Assembly: GCA_013180625.2 (NCBI GenBank)
Contig: SNVD02010275.1
Coordinates: forward strand, 248,001-312,000
DNA from: Boswellia sacra
Lineage: Eukaryota; Streptophyta; Magnoliopsida; Sapindales; Burseraceae
DNA: 64,000 nt
Reading direction: 5' to 3'
The first letter of the stretch is position 1, and each line of letters begins with the position of its first letter. The notes below the pieces were generated by a model, which saw only the letters and a program-made list of their open reading frames with translations, searched no databases and had not been told where the DNA came from. The position numbers were made by a program, and so were the translations under genes. Shown here one piece after another: positions 47,100 through 58,180 of this stretch.

Positions 47100-47539
47100 T
47101 AAAAATAATAAATATATAATACATGTCGGTTTGAATTTTAAATTTAGGCCAACACGTATTATATTTTTTTTTATGTTTTCAAATATACATGTCGGCCAAT
47201 AAACGACACAAATTTTAAATTTTAATCAGTAAGTGTCACTCGACATTAGCCGGTGTCACTTCATACGTGACATAAATGAATTCAACTATGTGTCGTTTGA
47301 GGACTGACACATATTTGTGTCACTTACGAGCAGACACATATTTCGTAGAAACCGACACGTTAATGGCACCTTACATGTCTGTTTCTGAATGACACATATT
47401 ATATATTATTTTGTGTCGGTTTGACCGAGTGACACATATAGGAATATGTGATAGGTCACTTTACGTTGCGTGAAAACCGATATATATAATGATATATGTC
47501 ATTTTTTGGCTGACATAAAAGGCCAGTTTTGTTGTAGTG
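47100..47539. repeat. Subterminal TGTCGGT/TGACAC array of the outer CACTA, right end
   Basis: Words such as tgtcggtttga, gtgtcactt, tgacacata and their inverses recur about every 20-40 bases. The left end at 32040-32170 has the same words (atgtcggtctgtggg, gtgtcgatcttgtggg). Confidence 0.8.
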
Positions 47540-47542
47540 GGA

Positions 47543-48534
47543 GTAGCATGATAGGATGTATCTATATCGGTAACACATTCAATAGTTTGGTTATCTATAT
47601 GTAGTTACTCTTCTTCTATAAAAGAGAGAATATCTTCATCTTTTTTGGTTATGGTTGTAGTGACATTCTTGTTGTCATCCTTTTGATTACCTTTATTTTG
47701 CTCTTTTTTCCATATTCGGCAATGCTTCTTCAATGTCCTTTCTTGCCATAGTGACAACAATTACCTTTTATTCTTGACTTGGATCTATTTTTAGACTTCC
47801 CATGATCCTTCTCCCCTCTATTCTCACTTCTTCCTCTATTCTTAGTAACAAAGGCTAGTGTATTATCCATTCCTGCAATGTTTTTTCTTGTTTCTTAATT
47901 TACAGTACCATTTTTAACAATTTCTGTAGATAATACACCATCAGGAGCAGAGTTACTTACGGTCACTACAAAAGTTTTTCAGTTATCTGGCAAGGAGCTC
48001 AATAGCATCAAACATTGTAGTTCATCGTCAATTTTCATATTCATGGTAGCCAATTAATTGATTACACTTTGGAAGTTATTTAAGCATTCAGCTATATAAA
48101 CACCTTCCCTATACTTCATATTGTTGAGCACTTTAAATAAGAGCGCCTTCTTTGCAGCAGTCTTCTTCTCAAATAAGGATTTTAACTTCTGCCAAAGAGT
48201 TTGAGCATTGGTTTCATTAGACATATGATGAAAAACACTATCATCCACCCATTGCCTAATAATACAACTTACTTTCCTATTCAACTTTAGCCAATCTTTG
48301 TTTTTCATATCTTTTGTCTTACCTGGATCTCCTTCAATAGCCTCATGAAGATCTTTGCAGTAGATAATAATATCTTCCATTCTTGGCTTCCAAGTCACCC
48401 AATTTAAGTTGTTCAGCTTTAATCATAACAGTGCTCTTAGCACCTTCTATTATAACCCCTTTAACTAGCTTGGTTTTGTGTAGTAATGAATAATATCTAC
48501 TAGGTAAGCTCCAAGGAAAAATTGGAGGGGTCAC
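47543..48534 (-). pseudogene. Copia-2 gag relic and zinc knuckle
   Basis: A 114-residue open stretch (48398-48054) reads WKPRMEDIIIYCKDLHEAIEG, QTLWQKLKSLFEKKTAAKKAL and NMKYREGVYIAECLNNFQSVIN, matching Copia gag. The start is shifted at about 48390. A degraded CCHC knuckle (CCHYGKKGH) lies near 47740-47780. The protease N-terminal side is cut by the outer CACTA at 47539. Confidence 0.85.
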
Positions 48535-48646
48535 AACGATCCCACTTAAAATCCAACATTCTTAGACAATTCTAGTCTTTTTGACAGAGCTTCCCCTAGA
48601 TTATATCTATTCACGCTACCACTAAAGACCTCACTCTAATAGCACT

Positions 48647-49188
48647 TGTTGGGATTATAATGGAAAAACCAAATAACTGAACAATTAAATAATAATTAAG
48701 AAAGAGTATAGAATACTAGAATTTAATATGGTTCGCTTCTCGCCTATGTCCATAGGACGAACTCCGAAATTAACTTATGCTATTAAAATAATGGGTTTAC
48801 AAAGCAATACCTCCTAAGAGAATCTTGAGGGACACAGCCCTATACCTTTATGGCACCTAAGTACTTTCAACTTCTATATTGGAGACAACTAGTGACAAGC
48901 ATAAGAAAAGACCTTTTCTTTGACTCTCTCTTTTCTCTTGTGATTGTGTCTTTTGGCTCTTACATACAAGTCTATATATATAGGGCCTAAACCTTGTATA
49001 AGGTATTTTCTACTAGGATAAGGAATACTTAATTAACAAGTATTTTCCTTTAATAATTAGCTTTCCCAATTTTATCAACCATTTAGTAGTTAGATATCTT
49101 TTCTAATAAGGATTCTGATTTCCTAATTAATTACTTATTGTTCAATCCCACATGGATTGGAAATCTTAATATTACTAGGATTCTAACA
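48647..49188 (-). repeat. Copia-2 right LTR
   Basis: It starts TGTTGGGATT and ends TTCTAACA. It is the 5' LTR of the minus-strand element. It differs from the left LTR by many substitutions and by lack of the GT run. Confidence 0.93.
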
Positions 49189-50563
49189 GAATAATGAATT
49201 TTGTGGTTATGGATCAAGAAATTCTGAAAAGTTGTTTGAACTAAGGGAGCTCAATATAAGTGTACATTGGACAAGGTGAGATTATGAAAAGTTGGATCCA
49301 TATAGTCAAAGCAAGCACGAAAATCTTGCTCGCATGATTGCAATTGTGAGGCTGTCGTTTCTAATGGCAAAGAACGTTGGAAGAAGAAATTGCCTCTGTC
49401 TAATGGGATAGCCACAAACGATGGATCTAAAAAAATTATCTTCAAAGTAAGGAAGGGAAATCGTAGTTCTATAGGGTTTGATGACAATTCTGGTACTAGG
49501 AAGAAGGAAAAATCAGCTTTGTTAGGAGCTTTTATGTTAGAAGGTTTTGCAATCATCAACCTTCTTTTGCTAGTGCTTATCATATTTCTAATCGTCTTTG
49601 CGCAGGATAAGAGAAAAGATGATCGTGGAGAGAATGTCAAAGCCTCAAGCTTTCTGAAACAAATTTGCGTTGCTTTTCTTACCAAGCAACAGATGGGATC
49701 AAGGAAGAACTGGCCGACAGTGGTTCTTTTGGCATTGTGTAAAAAGATGTTCTCAAAACGGGCTCAAGAAATGTCATAGTAGTCAAAAAGTTGGGCAAGT
49801 TAGGTCAAGAAAGGGAGAGGGAATTCAGAATTGAAGTGGATGCAAATGGAACAACTCATCACAAAAATCTAGTAAAAATGCTTGGATTCTGTCACTAAGG
49901 CGTTAACAGGCTTTTGGTATATGAGTTCATGAGCAATGGTACTTTAGCTAATTTCCTTTTTTAATTTCCAAGACGTGCCTGGAAATTCAGAATCAGGATT
50001 TCCCTGGAGATTGCTAGAGGGCTTGTGTTCTTGCACGAAGAATGCAATGTCCCTATCATCCACTGCGATATAAAGCATTTCTAGATGAGTATTTTGTCTC
50101 AAAGATTTTTGACTTTGGATTGTCAAAATTGTTACTCTCCAATCAGTCGAGAACTTGAACCATGATCCGAGGAACTCAAGAATATGTGGCTCCTGAATGG
50201 TTTAAGAGCACAACCGTGTCCGCCAAAGTGGATGTTTATAGATATAGTGTAATGTTGTTAGAGATAATTTGCTGTAGAAAAAGTATAGAGATGGAGCTAC
50301 GGGCGGAAAGAAAAGCAATCCTGAAAGACTGGCCTTACAACTGCTACCATGAAGGAAGAGTAGATGTTATGCTAAACGAAGAGGAGGATGCCATGGCGAA
50401 CAAATGCAGGCTTCACAAGTGGTTGAAGATAGCCTTCTGGTGCATACAAGAGGATCCTCCAACAAAGCCTACAAGGAAGATGGTCTTGCAAATGTTGGAA
50501 GGGTTTTTGGCAGTTCCAGAGCCATCTGGCCCTTCTTCAATGCGCGTAGCAGTTGAGAATTGA
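49189..50563 (+). pseudogene. G-type lectin receptor kinase pseudogene, C-terminal half
   Basis: This continues the gene interrupted at 28314. NEFCGYGSRN and FELRELN open it, followed by YEKLDPYSQSKHEN. A membrane segment ALLGAFMLEGFAIINLLLLV lies near 49519-49602. The kinase has a damaged glycine loop (SGSFGIV near 49725), VVKKLGKL with the ATP-binding Lys, LLVYEFMSNGTLANFLF and [23 protein letters not shown]. The residues after HCDIK (usually PQNILLD) are missing and the DFG region is out of frame. The tail from IRGTQEYVAPEWFK to the stop at 50563 is open. It cannot encode an active kinase. Confidence 0.88.
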
Positions 50564-51120
50564 GTACTATTAATAGCTATTTTGAAAACCTTTTAGGTTG
50601 TTTGATTTTGATAGTAGTTTAAGAAGGGTTTTATAAGACATAATAAAAGCTCATCTCTAGCATTTGAGAATTTCGAGATTAAGGTAATTGGTAAGCTTAT
50701 TTAATTGTAATATTGTAGGAAAAAATGAATAGTAGTGTATAAGATTTTGTTTGCTATTAGTTGAAATCGATTAATTTCGTGCTTAGGCCAATTCTCCTTG
50801 CAAATTACCCCAATAATATCCATTTGATGGATATGCGTTTCTGAAGAGTGTGATGTTTTGAGAATTTCAGAAGGCATTCTTGAGTCAATCACTCAAATTT
50901 CTACAATCTAAATCCAGTCAAGTTCAACTGAAAATTAATGAATTAGCTGGAAAAGAAACTCTTGCTTTTTTCAGATGATGTTTAGAGTTAACATTAAGGC
51001 TTGTGGGAAATCCTTAGGTCTCCAATTTTGGGTGTAGCACCTGGAGTAAATTAATTGTGACTACATGCAGAGTAGATGTCGCATTAACAATGGAACAAGG
51101 TGAATGTTATAACATGATCG
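50564..51120. other. Intergenic DNA
   Basis: Includes the 3' flank of the kinase relic. No gene or element is recognised; the last 70 bases may already belong to the NBS-LRR relic. Confidence 0.4.
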
Positions 51121-51800
51121 ATGCAAGTATCTGGGAACAAACGTACTGCTACAGGTCGAAATTTCAAGTTAATTCATGAGAATGTTGTTAAGAAGTGCAG
51201 AGGCTTACCCCTTGCAACAACAACTATAGATGGACCTCTTCAGACAAAGCAGACGGATGATGAATGGGTGAATATATTGAACAGAAAAATTTTGGTGTTT
51301 CATCATATACAAATGACATTCTTCCTGTATTAAAGTTATCATCATGTTGCTTAAGAGGTGCCTTGCTTATTGTGCAATATTTCTGAAGGATTATGAATTT
51401 ATAGAGGAACTTATACTTTTATGGATAGCAGAAGGCTCTATTCAACAACTAGAAAACAAATTGAAAGACTTTTAGGCACAGAATATTTTCGTGCTTCATT
51501 GTAATGCATCAATTTCTTTAAAAAAAAAAAACTAGTTTTATTTTAGAGGATGAATTGATTGTTCAGTTGCCATCGCAAAAATTCCAAAGAATTCGACACT
51601 TCTCTTATAAATTTGAAGTCATTCATGGAGCTAAGCACTTGAGGACATTTCTTTCATTTGGGACAGAATGGTTAAGAAATAGAAGTACTTAGGCACCTAA
51701 AATAATTTTTTAAAGTCTGTTATTGAAGCTTAAAAACTTGAGGGTATTATCTTTAAAAAAGTAGTATATTATTGAAATATCTAGTTCAATTGGAGGTTTG
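51121..51800 (+). pseudogene. NBS-LRR (CC-type NLR) pseudogene, part 1
   Basis: NLRs are intracellular immune receptors. ENVVKKCRGLPLATTTIDGP with TKQTDDEWVNILN (51178-51290) is the GLPLA region of the NB-ARC domain. Then [24 protein letters not shown] sequence and [14 protein letters not shown] (51360-51465) form the ARC2/RNBS-D region. An internal deletion follows. ILEDELIVQLPSQKFQRIRHFSY, GAKHLRTFLSFGTEWL (51540-51680) and the LRR start LKLKNLRVLSL (51725) come next. Stops and frameshifts occur throughout. The P-loop half is not in the window. The Copia-3 element cuts it at 51800. Confidence 0.82.
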
Positions 51801-53449
51801 TGTTGACCCAGGTATGACAACCCAAGAGGGGGGGTGAATTGGGTTTTATTTATCAAAACGAATTTATAAAACTTTTCTTGAAAGATAAAAATTATTTCAC
51901 TTTTTCTTTTGAGAATAGAAGTGAAGAAGATGAAAATAGAAGTTATCTAAGATGCAATCAAGAGAATAGCAATAATAAATAATCTCAAGTGCAAGTAAAT
52001 GTAAAGAGTATAGGGATAGAGAGAGTGCAAACTCAATTTACGTGGTTCGGCAAACCTTGCCTACGTCCACGGGCTCCTAGCTCCTCCACAAGCTAGGCTT
52101 TCCACTAAGTTGTAGAATACTTTACAACTTGCTTGATGAACAACTTCACCAAGACTTTTTTCCTTCAACTCTTGATAACACCACACCAAGAGTTCTTCTT
52201 GATGAACAACCTCACCAAGGAAAGAGTTCTCTCAAGGATATCTTTTATCCTTTACAAGAAGATCTCACTCTCACACAATATAAGAACAAAGAAAAGTTTT
52301 TACAACAAAAGTACAACTCTCTTCAAAGAGTAGATAAAGAATATAAAAGCTCTATAAACTTGATATTTCTCTTGGCTTTTTTGCTTGATAAAATGCTTCT
52401 CTTGCCTTTTTTGAATGCATGGGAGAATGGCTCCTTTTATAGGCAAATGAGATGAACTTAATCAAGTGAAGACACCATCTCCAAATTTTCTGCCCACCAT
52501 AAAAACCGTAATTTTGTCTGCCATTTTTGTCAATGTTCCGTTTGAAATTTGAAAATCTGTAAAACATAAAAGATCTGCACATTTGAATAAGCTTTCCAAC
52601 GCATCAAGAACCAAGTCATTTGGATATCTGTAGCTCAAGATATGGCCAAAACACCATTCGGTGCTCAAGTGACTTGATTTTTCCCATGTGTCTGTCCACT
52701 GACTTGAATGATAATTCTGTCAGCCTTCCATTTGAAATTTGAATTTCTTCAAAACATAAAGATCTTCATATTTGAATAAGCTTTCCAAAACATTAAGAAT
52801 TCAAAGAATTTGGATATCTCTATCTTAAGATATGGCCAAAACACCATTCGGTGCTCATGTGAGTTGATTTTTCTTCTCTGTGTCAGTCCACCGAATTGCA
52901 TGTCAATTATGTCGGCCTTCCATTTGAAATTTGAATTTCTTCAAAAATATGAAATGTGCCCCATTAAGTCATCTTTCTAATGCCACAAGAATCAAGTCAT
53001 TTTGATTTTTCTAGCTCAAGATATGTCCAAAAGAGTATTCGGTGCTCATGTCAGCTGCTTCCATTTGTCTTTCAACTTGCATGATGATTTGGACAACCTT
53101 GCACTTGAAATTTGAATTTCATTAAAACATATGAAATGTTATAAATTGAGTAAGCTTTCCAAAGGCTCAAGAATCACGTCATTTGGATATTTGTAGAGAT
53201 ATATATGACCAATTGATTGAACATTGCTCATGTGTCACATTCCTTGAGTCAATCCTTGTTCTTAAACTTTGGTGCCTTTAACATGTAGTCTTCTCCTTAG
53301 CTTCAACACTTCATTTTAATAAGCCTCTTCTTGATTTTAAAATTATTTCAATGATCTTACTCTTGCACATAAATAAACATGTTAGTAAATCTCAATTAAT
53401 CAATGTGTATTGTTATCATCAAAATTATCATGTAGCCTTAGGGCTAACA
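51801..53449 (-). repeat. Copia-3 left LTR (3' LTR of the element)
   Basis: It starts TGTTGACCCAGG and ends GGGCTAACA. It matches the right LTR almost throughout, with small indels and scattered substitutions. Internally it contains repeated about 180-base modules (for example 'aagctttccaa', 'tttggatatct', 'atatggccaaaa', 'ccattcggtgctca'), each occurring three to five times. Confidence 0.95.
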
Positions 53450-53670
53450 ATCTCCCCCTTTTGATGATGACAAACCATTGATTGCTTTCAAATAATATCT
53501 AAATAAAGAATGAAAATAAAATCAAGAATAAACAAAAAAATGGCACTTGTTATGAATATAAGCAATCCAACTATTTCTCCCCCTTTTTGTTATCATCAAA
53601 AAAGATGTAATCAAATTAACTACTCCCCCTAAATATATTCTCCCCCTTAACATATGCTACCATTCAAAGA
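53449..53670 (-). promoter_or_regulatory. Multiple polypurine-tract-like motifs of Copia-3
   Basis: CTCCCCCTTTT-type strings (complement of polypurine tracts) occur next to the LTR at about 53452 and again near 53575, 53621 and 53640. Repeated polypurine tracts upstream of the 3' LTR are described for Sireviruses. Confidence 0.65.
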
Positions 53671-53768
53671 TTATCAAAAAAAGTAAAATTAAGACATATC
53701 CAACATGCCTAATTCTCTTCTAATTATGCAAAATCTATCTTGACTAAGGGGTTTAGTAAATATATCGG

Positions 53769-55178
53769 CTAATTGTTTTTCGGTGGAACAAATTCTAAAG
53801 AAATATTACCTTTTTGCACATGATCTCTAATAAAATGATGTCTAATCTCTATATGCTTAGTCCTAGAGTGTTGTATGGGATTTTTTGAAATGTTAATGGC
53901 ACTTGTATTGTCACATTTGATGGGAATGTGATCAAATACCACACCATAATCTTTTAAAATTTGTTTCATCCAAAGAGCTTGTGCACAACAACTTCCTACT
54001 GCAATATACTCGGCTTCCGCGGTTGATAATGCAACAGAATTTTGTTTTCTACTAAACCATGATACTAATGCATGTCCTAGAAAATGGCAAGAGCCACTAG
54101 TGCTCTTTCTATCAAGAAGACTTCCAGCAAAGTCCGCATCGGAATAACTAATTAGATCAAAATTATCACACTTAGGATACCAAAGACCTAGATTTATGGT
54201 TCCAAGAAGATATCTAAATATCCTTTTGACAGCTTTAAGGTGAGATTCCTTTGGACAAGATTGAAATCTAGCACACATACACACACTAAACATAATATCA
54301 GGTCTACTAGCAGTTAAATACAAAAGAGAGCCAATCATACCTCGATATTTTGTTACCTCAACATCTTTTCCTTTCTCATCTTTGTCAAGCTTGGTTAATG
54401 TACCCATAGGTGTGTTATATGTCCTTGAATTATCCATGCCAAACTTCTTGAGAAGATCTCTTGTGTATTTAGCTTGATTTATATGAAGATCCCATCCATT
54501 GATTGCTTGATTTGAAGTCCAAGGAAGAAATTTAATTCTCCCATTAAGCTCATTTCAAATTCTTGTTGCATACACTTGAAAAATTCTTCACACATAGAAA
54601 TATTAGTAGCACCAAATATAATATCATCAACATAGATTTGAACAATTAATAAATCATCATTTTTTGTTTTTAACAAAAAGAGTAGTATCAACTTTTTTCA
54701 TTTCAAAACCATTATCAATGAGAAATTTGCTCAATCTATCATACCATGCTCTTGGTGCTTGTTTCAAGCCATAAAGTGCCTTTTTGAGTTTGAAAACATG
54801 GTTTGGAAAATCATGATTTTGAAAACCAAGAGGTTGCTCTACATATACTTCCTCCATAATGTAACCATTTAAAAATGCACTTTTGACATCCATTTGGTAT
54901 AATGTAAAATTTTTATAACATGCAAATGCACACAACATTCTAATGGATTCTAATCTAGCAACCGGTGCAAAGGTTTCCTCATAATCAATACCCTCTTCTT
55001 GATTGTATCCTTGAGCAACAAGTCTAGCTTTGTTTCTAATAATGGTACCATTTTCATCTACTTTATTTCTAAAAATCCATTTAGTGCCTATAATAGAATG
55101 ATTTTTGGGTCTAGGGACTAATTCCCAAACTTGATTTCTCTCAAATTGTTCAATTCTTCTTGCATAGCCAAAATCCAA
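53769..55178 (-). pseudogene. Copia-3 reverse transcriptase and RNase H
   Basis: RT pieces 55178-54657 and 54691-54479 include [80 protein letters not shown] and the catalytic YVDDI (about 54625). RNase H (54437-53769) includes YRGMIGSLLYLTASRPDIMF, LISYSDADFAGSLLDRKSTS, ALSTAEAEYIA and HSRTKHIEIRHHFIRDH. Two frameshifts separate the three frames; the catalytic residues are retained. Confidence 0.93.
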
Positions 55179-55199
55179 CTTTCGTCATTTTCGGCTTCT

Positions 55200-56290
55200 T
55201 TAAAAGTTTTTTGGTTCAAATTGAGAGACAAATGCAAAATGATTACAAAAGTTCCTAAAAAAAGATCTAGTTCTCATACCTTGTGATGGTTCACCAATAA
55301 TGAGATCTTTAGGGTGAGCTTTTGCGTACCTCCATTCCTTTGGTAATTCTTGGGAAGAATCATTTACTTCCTCAAGCTTTTCTTGTTGAAGTTGTAATTC
55401 ATCTTGGCTCTTTTCATCAAGCCTTGATTCCTTGATTTGCCTTTCTACCTCAACAATATCATCATCTAAATTCTTTGAAGAAATAACATTAGTTTCATCA
55501 AATTCAACATGCATAGATTCTTCAATAGTAAGAGTCTTTTTGTTAAAAACTCTATATGCTTTACTATGGTTGGAGTAGCCCACAAAAATTCCAACATCGG
55601 CTTTTGCATCAAATTTTCCAAGGTTATCCTTGGTGTTTAAAATAAAACATTTACATCCAAAAACTTTAAAAAATCCAATGTTGGGTTTTCTTCCTTTCCA
55701 AAGTTCATAAGGAGTTTTCTTTATTAAAGCTCTAATATGGACTCTATTGATTATAAAGCATGCGGTATTAACGGCTTCGGCCCAAAAATATTTTGGCAAA
55801 TTATTTTCAAGTAACATGGTCCTAGCCATTTCTTGGATAGTCCTATTTTTCCTCTCAACAACACCATTTTGTTGTGGAGTTCTAGGTGCGGAAAAATTAT
55901 GTTCAAAACCATTTTCATCACAAGCAATGATTTTCAAATGCGATATTGTCTACTTCACCACCATGATCACTTCTAATGGATACATAGATGCCCTTTTTGA
56001 TTTTGGGACTCTTTTTGTAAATTTTGAAAAAGCTTGTATGGCCTCATTTTTAGTTTTCAAGAATAACACCCAAGTGAATCTTGAATAATCATCCACAATA
56101 ACAAAAACATAATACTTTCCACCAAGACTTTGAGTTCTTGATGGTCCAAATAAATCCAATGAAAAGTAATTGTATAGGTTTTATTTGTTGAAATAATTTC
56201 TTTTGTTTAAAGAAGTTCTCACTTGTTTCAAATTGACAAGCATCACAAATTTTATCCTTTTCAAATTTTTAATTTTGGAGACCATCATTA
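55200..56290 (-). pseudogene. Copia-3 integrase
   Basis: MDLFGPSRTQSLGGKYYVFV and VDDYSRFTWVLFLKTKNEA (56159 onward) carry the first catalytic Asp residues, then a frameshift. The open stretch 55937-55200 has SAPRTPQQNGVVERKNRTIQ with the catalytic Glu, YELWKGRKPNIGFFKVFGCK and GIFVGYSNHSKAYRVFNK. The pre-integrase zinc region around 56170-56330 is degraded. Confidence 0.92.
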
Positions 56291-56362
56291 ATCATTTTAG
56301 AATTTTTTGAATTATGTCCTGCTAGCATGACCTAACCTCTATGCCATAACCAAGCATCATCA

Positions 56363-56760
56363 TTAACAATGAAACAATTTTTCTACATGATCATTAACAT
56401 CAATATCAATTGTATAAATATTACCACATCTATTACCAACAAATAATGTCTTATTGTTACTAACATCCTTAATCACACATCTATTAGGCTCAAAAGTAAC
56501 AAAATATCCCTTATCACACAATTGACTAATGCTAATCAAATCATGTTTTAAACCATGAACAAGCAAAACATCTTTAATAATAGGTGAAGAAGGGTTACCA
56601 ATATCACCATGTCCGATTACCCTTCCTTTGGCATTATCACCGAAGGTCACATATCCTCCTTTCTTCATGATTAATCTTGAAACTTGGAGGCATCTCCGGT
56701 CATATGCCTTGAGCATCCACTATCTAAGTACCACTTGTGTTTGCCACTTTGTCTCTACAA
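56363..56760 (-). pseudogene. Copia-3 aspartic protease region
   Basis: KWYLDSGCSRHM at about 56742-56706 holds the active-site DSG. GGYVTFGDNAKGRVIGHGDI and VHGLKHDLISISQLCDKGY (56660-56500) follow. A frameshift lies just after the active site. Confidence 0.9.
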
Positions 56761-56848
56761 TCAACATTCAATGAGTAACTTTTTGGTATCCAAAAGTTCT
56801 TGGGTCCTTGGGGGTTAGTTATGGTACTTTTTGGAACCCATATTTGTT

Positions 56849-58125
56849 TCAAATTAGGATTTCTCTTAATATAGCAAGAATGCATTTGTGTCCTTTTCTT
56901 CCACAATAAGTACATGAATGATTAGGATTATTCCTAGAAGATGCATGAGCAAAATAATTTTTAAAATACTTTTGATTTTTATGAGTTTTATATCCTAACC
57001 CTCTTTTATCAAAAACACACTTTGGTTTTGTAACATAGAATTCAAATTTTTTTGTGCTTTTTGTAAAACTATCAATAATATTTCTTAAGTCATTATTTTC
57101 CTTTTTCAAAATAACATTTTCTTTCTCTAATTTATCAAAATCCTTTTGTTTTAAAATCTCATTTTCAGTTTTTAATAAATGTATTTGACTTTCCAAACTT
57201 TCAAAATCTTTTTGCTTTAAAATTTCATTTTCATTTTCTAAAGCTTCATTTATTTCCACCAACTCTTCTAATTGAGATAACATGATTTTTGACTTCTTTT
57301 TGAAAGCATTGATTTTTGAATTTTGTTTATCAACTTGCACATGTAAATTTTGGAATGCTTCAAGTAATTCATCATATGAAAGCTTAGGATCATGGTTTAG
57401 AATACTTATCTCATTTTCTCTTAAAGCCATGAAGCACATGTTTGCCATTTTGCAATCTTCTTCTTCATTCTTCTTCAAGGTGATTTCATGAGTCATGAGA
57501 GAACCCATAAGTTCTTCTAATGGTAGTTTGGTGAGGTCCTTTGCTTCTTGAATTGCCGTCACCTTTGGCTCCCAAGTTTTTGGTAGACACCTAAGAATCT
57601 TTCTCACCATTTCAACATTAGAATAAGATTTACCGAGAGATTTCAAACTATTAATAATTTTCGTAAATCTAGTAAACATTTCAGAAATTGATTCATCCGA
57701 TTTCATCTTAAAAAGCTCATAACTATGAACTAGCATACTAATTTTGGATTCTTTAACTTGACTAGTTCCTTCATGAGTTACTTCAAGTGTGTGCCATATT
57801 TCTTGTGCCGTAGAACAAGTAGATATTCTATTAAACTCATTTCTATCTAGAGACAATATAACACATTCATAGCTTTAGCATTCAAACTCAATTTCTTTTT
57901 ATCATCTTCACTAAACTCTTTAGGTTCTTTAAGCATGCTTTCCCCATTTTCAATTTTGGTAGGAACAAAAGGTCCTTCCAAAACAATAGACCACAAATCA
58001 TAATCAAAAGATTTCAAGAAAATACTCATTCTAGTTTTCCAATAAGAGTAATCACTTCCATTAAAAAATGGAGGTCTAGAGATAGAAAGTCCCTCAACAT
58101 ATGAAGTTGAATTAAAAGTTGCCAT
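56849..58125 (-). pseudogene. Copia-3 gag with coiled coil and zinc knuckle
   Basis: It starts at 58125 (MATFNSTSYVEGLSISRPPF, FFNGSDYSYWKTRMSIFLKS), shifts frame at about 57850, and continues in a 335-residue stretch. That stretch carries the UBN2-type gag core (AQEIWHTLEVTHEGTSQVKE, KILRCLPKTWEPKVTAIQEA), then about 110 residues of heptad-rich coiled coil with repeated NEILKQKDFE modules, and a zinc knuckle CTYCGRKGHKC near 56900. One frameshift prevents full-length Gag. Confidence 0.93.
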
Positions 58126-58167
58126 AGCTCAAAAATCGGTTAAGATTTAAAAAATTGAGCAACCTTG

Positions 58168-58180
58168 CTCTGATACCACT
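58168..58180 (-). promoter_or_regulatory. Copia-3 primer-binding site
   Basis: The complement of 'ctctgataccact' is AGTGGTATCAGAG, directly abutting the right LTR, matching the initiator methionine tRNA 3' end. Confidence 0.92.

Larger units (their letters stand above)
32014..47539. mobile_element. Outer CACTA (En/Spm) transposon, 15.5 kb with nested CACTA
   Basis: It begins CACTACAAGAAAATTAGGCT and ends GGCCAGTTTTGTTGTAGTG, a CACTA terminal inverted repeat. It is flanked by a perfect three-base duplication GGA (32011-32013 and 47540-47542). Subterminal regions are dense in TGTCGGT, TGACAC and ATGTCACT words in both orientations. It carries Ulp1-like coding remains at 44390-46290 and no recognisable TNPD-type transposase, so it is probably non-autonomous. 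The inner CACTA at 35479-43737 interrupts it; without it the element is about 7.3 kb. Confidence 0.93.
28315..49188 (-). mobile_element. Ty1/Copia retrotransposon (Copia-2), minus strand, 20.9 kb with nested CACTA elements
   Basis: LTRs at 28315-28883 and 48647-49188 bracket RNase H, RT, integrase and part of protease on the left, and zinc knuckle and gag on the right, all on the minus strand. 'atctccccctccaatcc' beside the left LTR is the complement of a polypurine tract. 'tctaatagcact' beside the right LTR is a mutated primer site. Removing the 15.5 kb CACTA leaves about 5.3 kb. The flanking five bases (GATCC and GAATA) no longer match as a duplication. The lectin receptor kinase continues on both sides. 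Confidence 0.92.

Noticed and set aside
28315..49188. Five-base target duplication for Copia-2
   Set aside because: The flanks GATCC and GAATA do not match; mutation or recombination may have erased it, so none is claimed.
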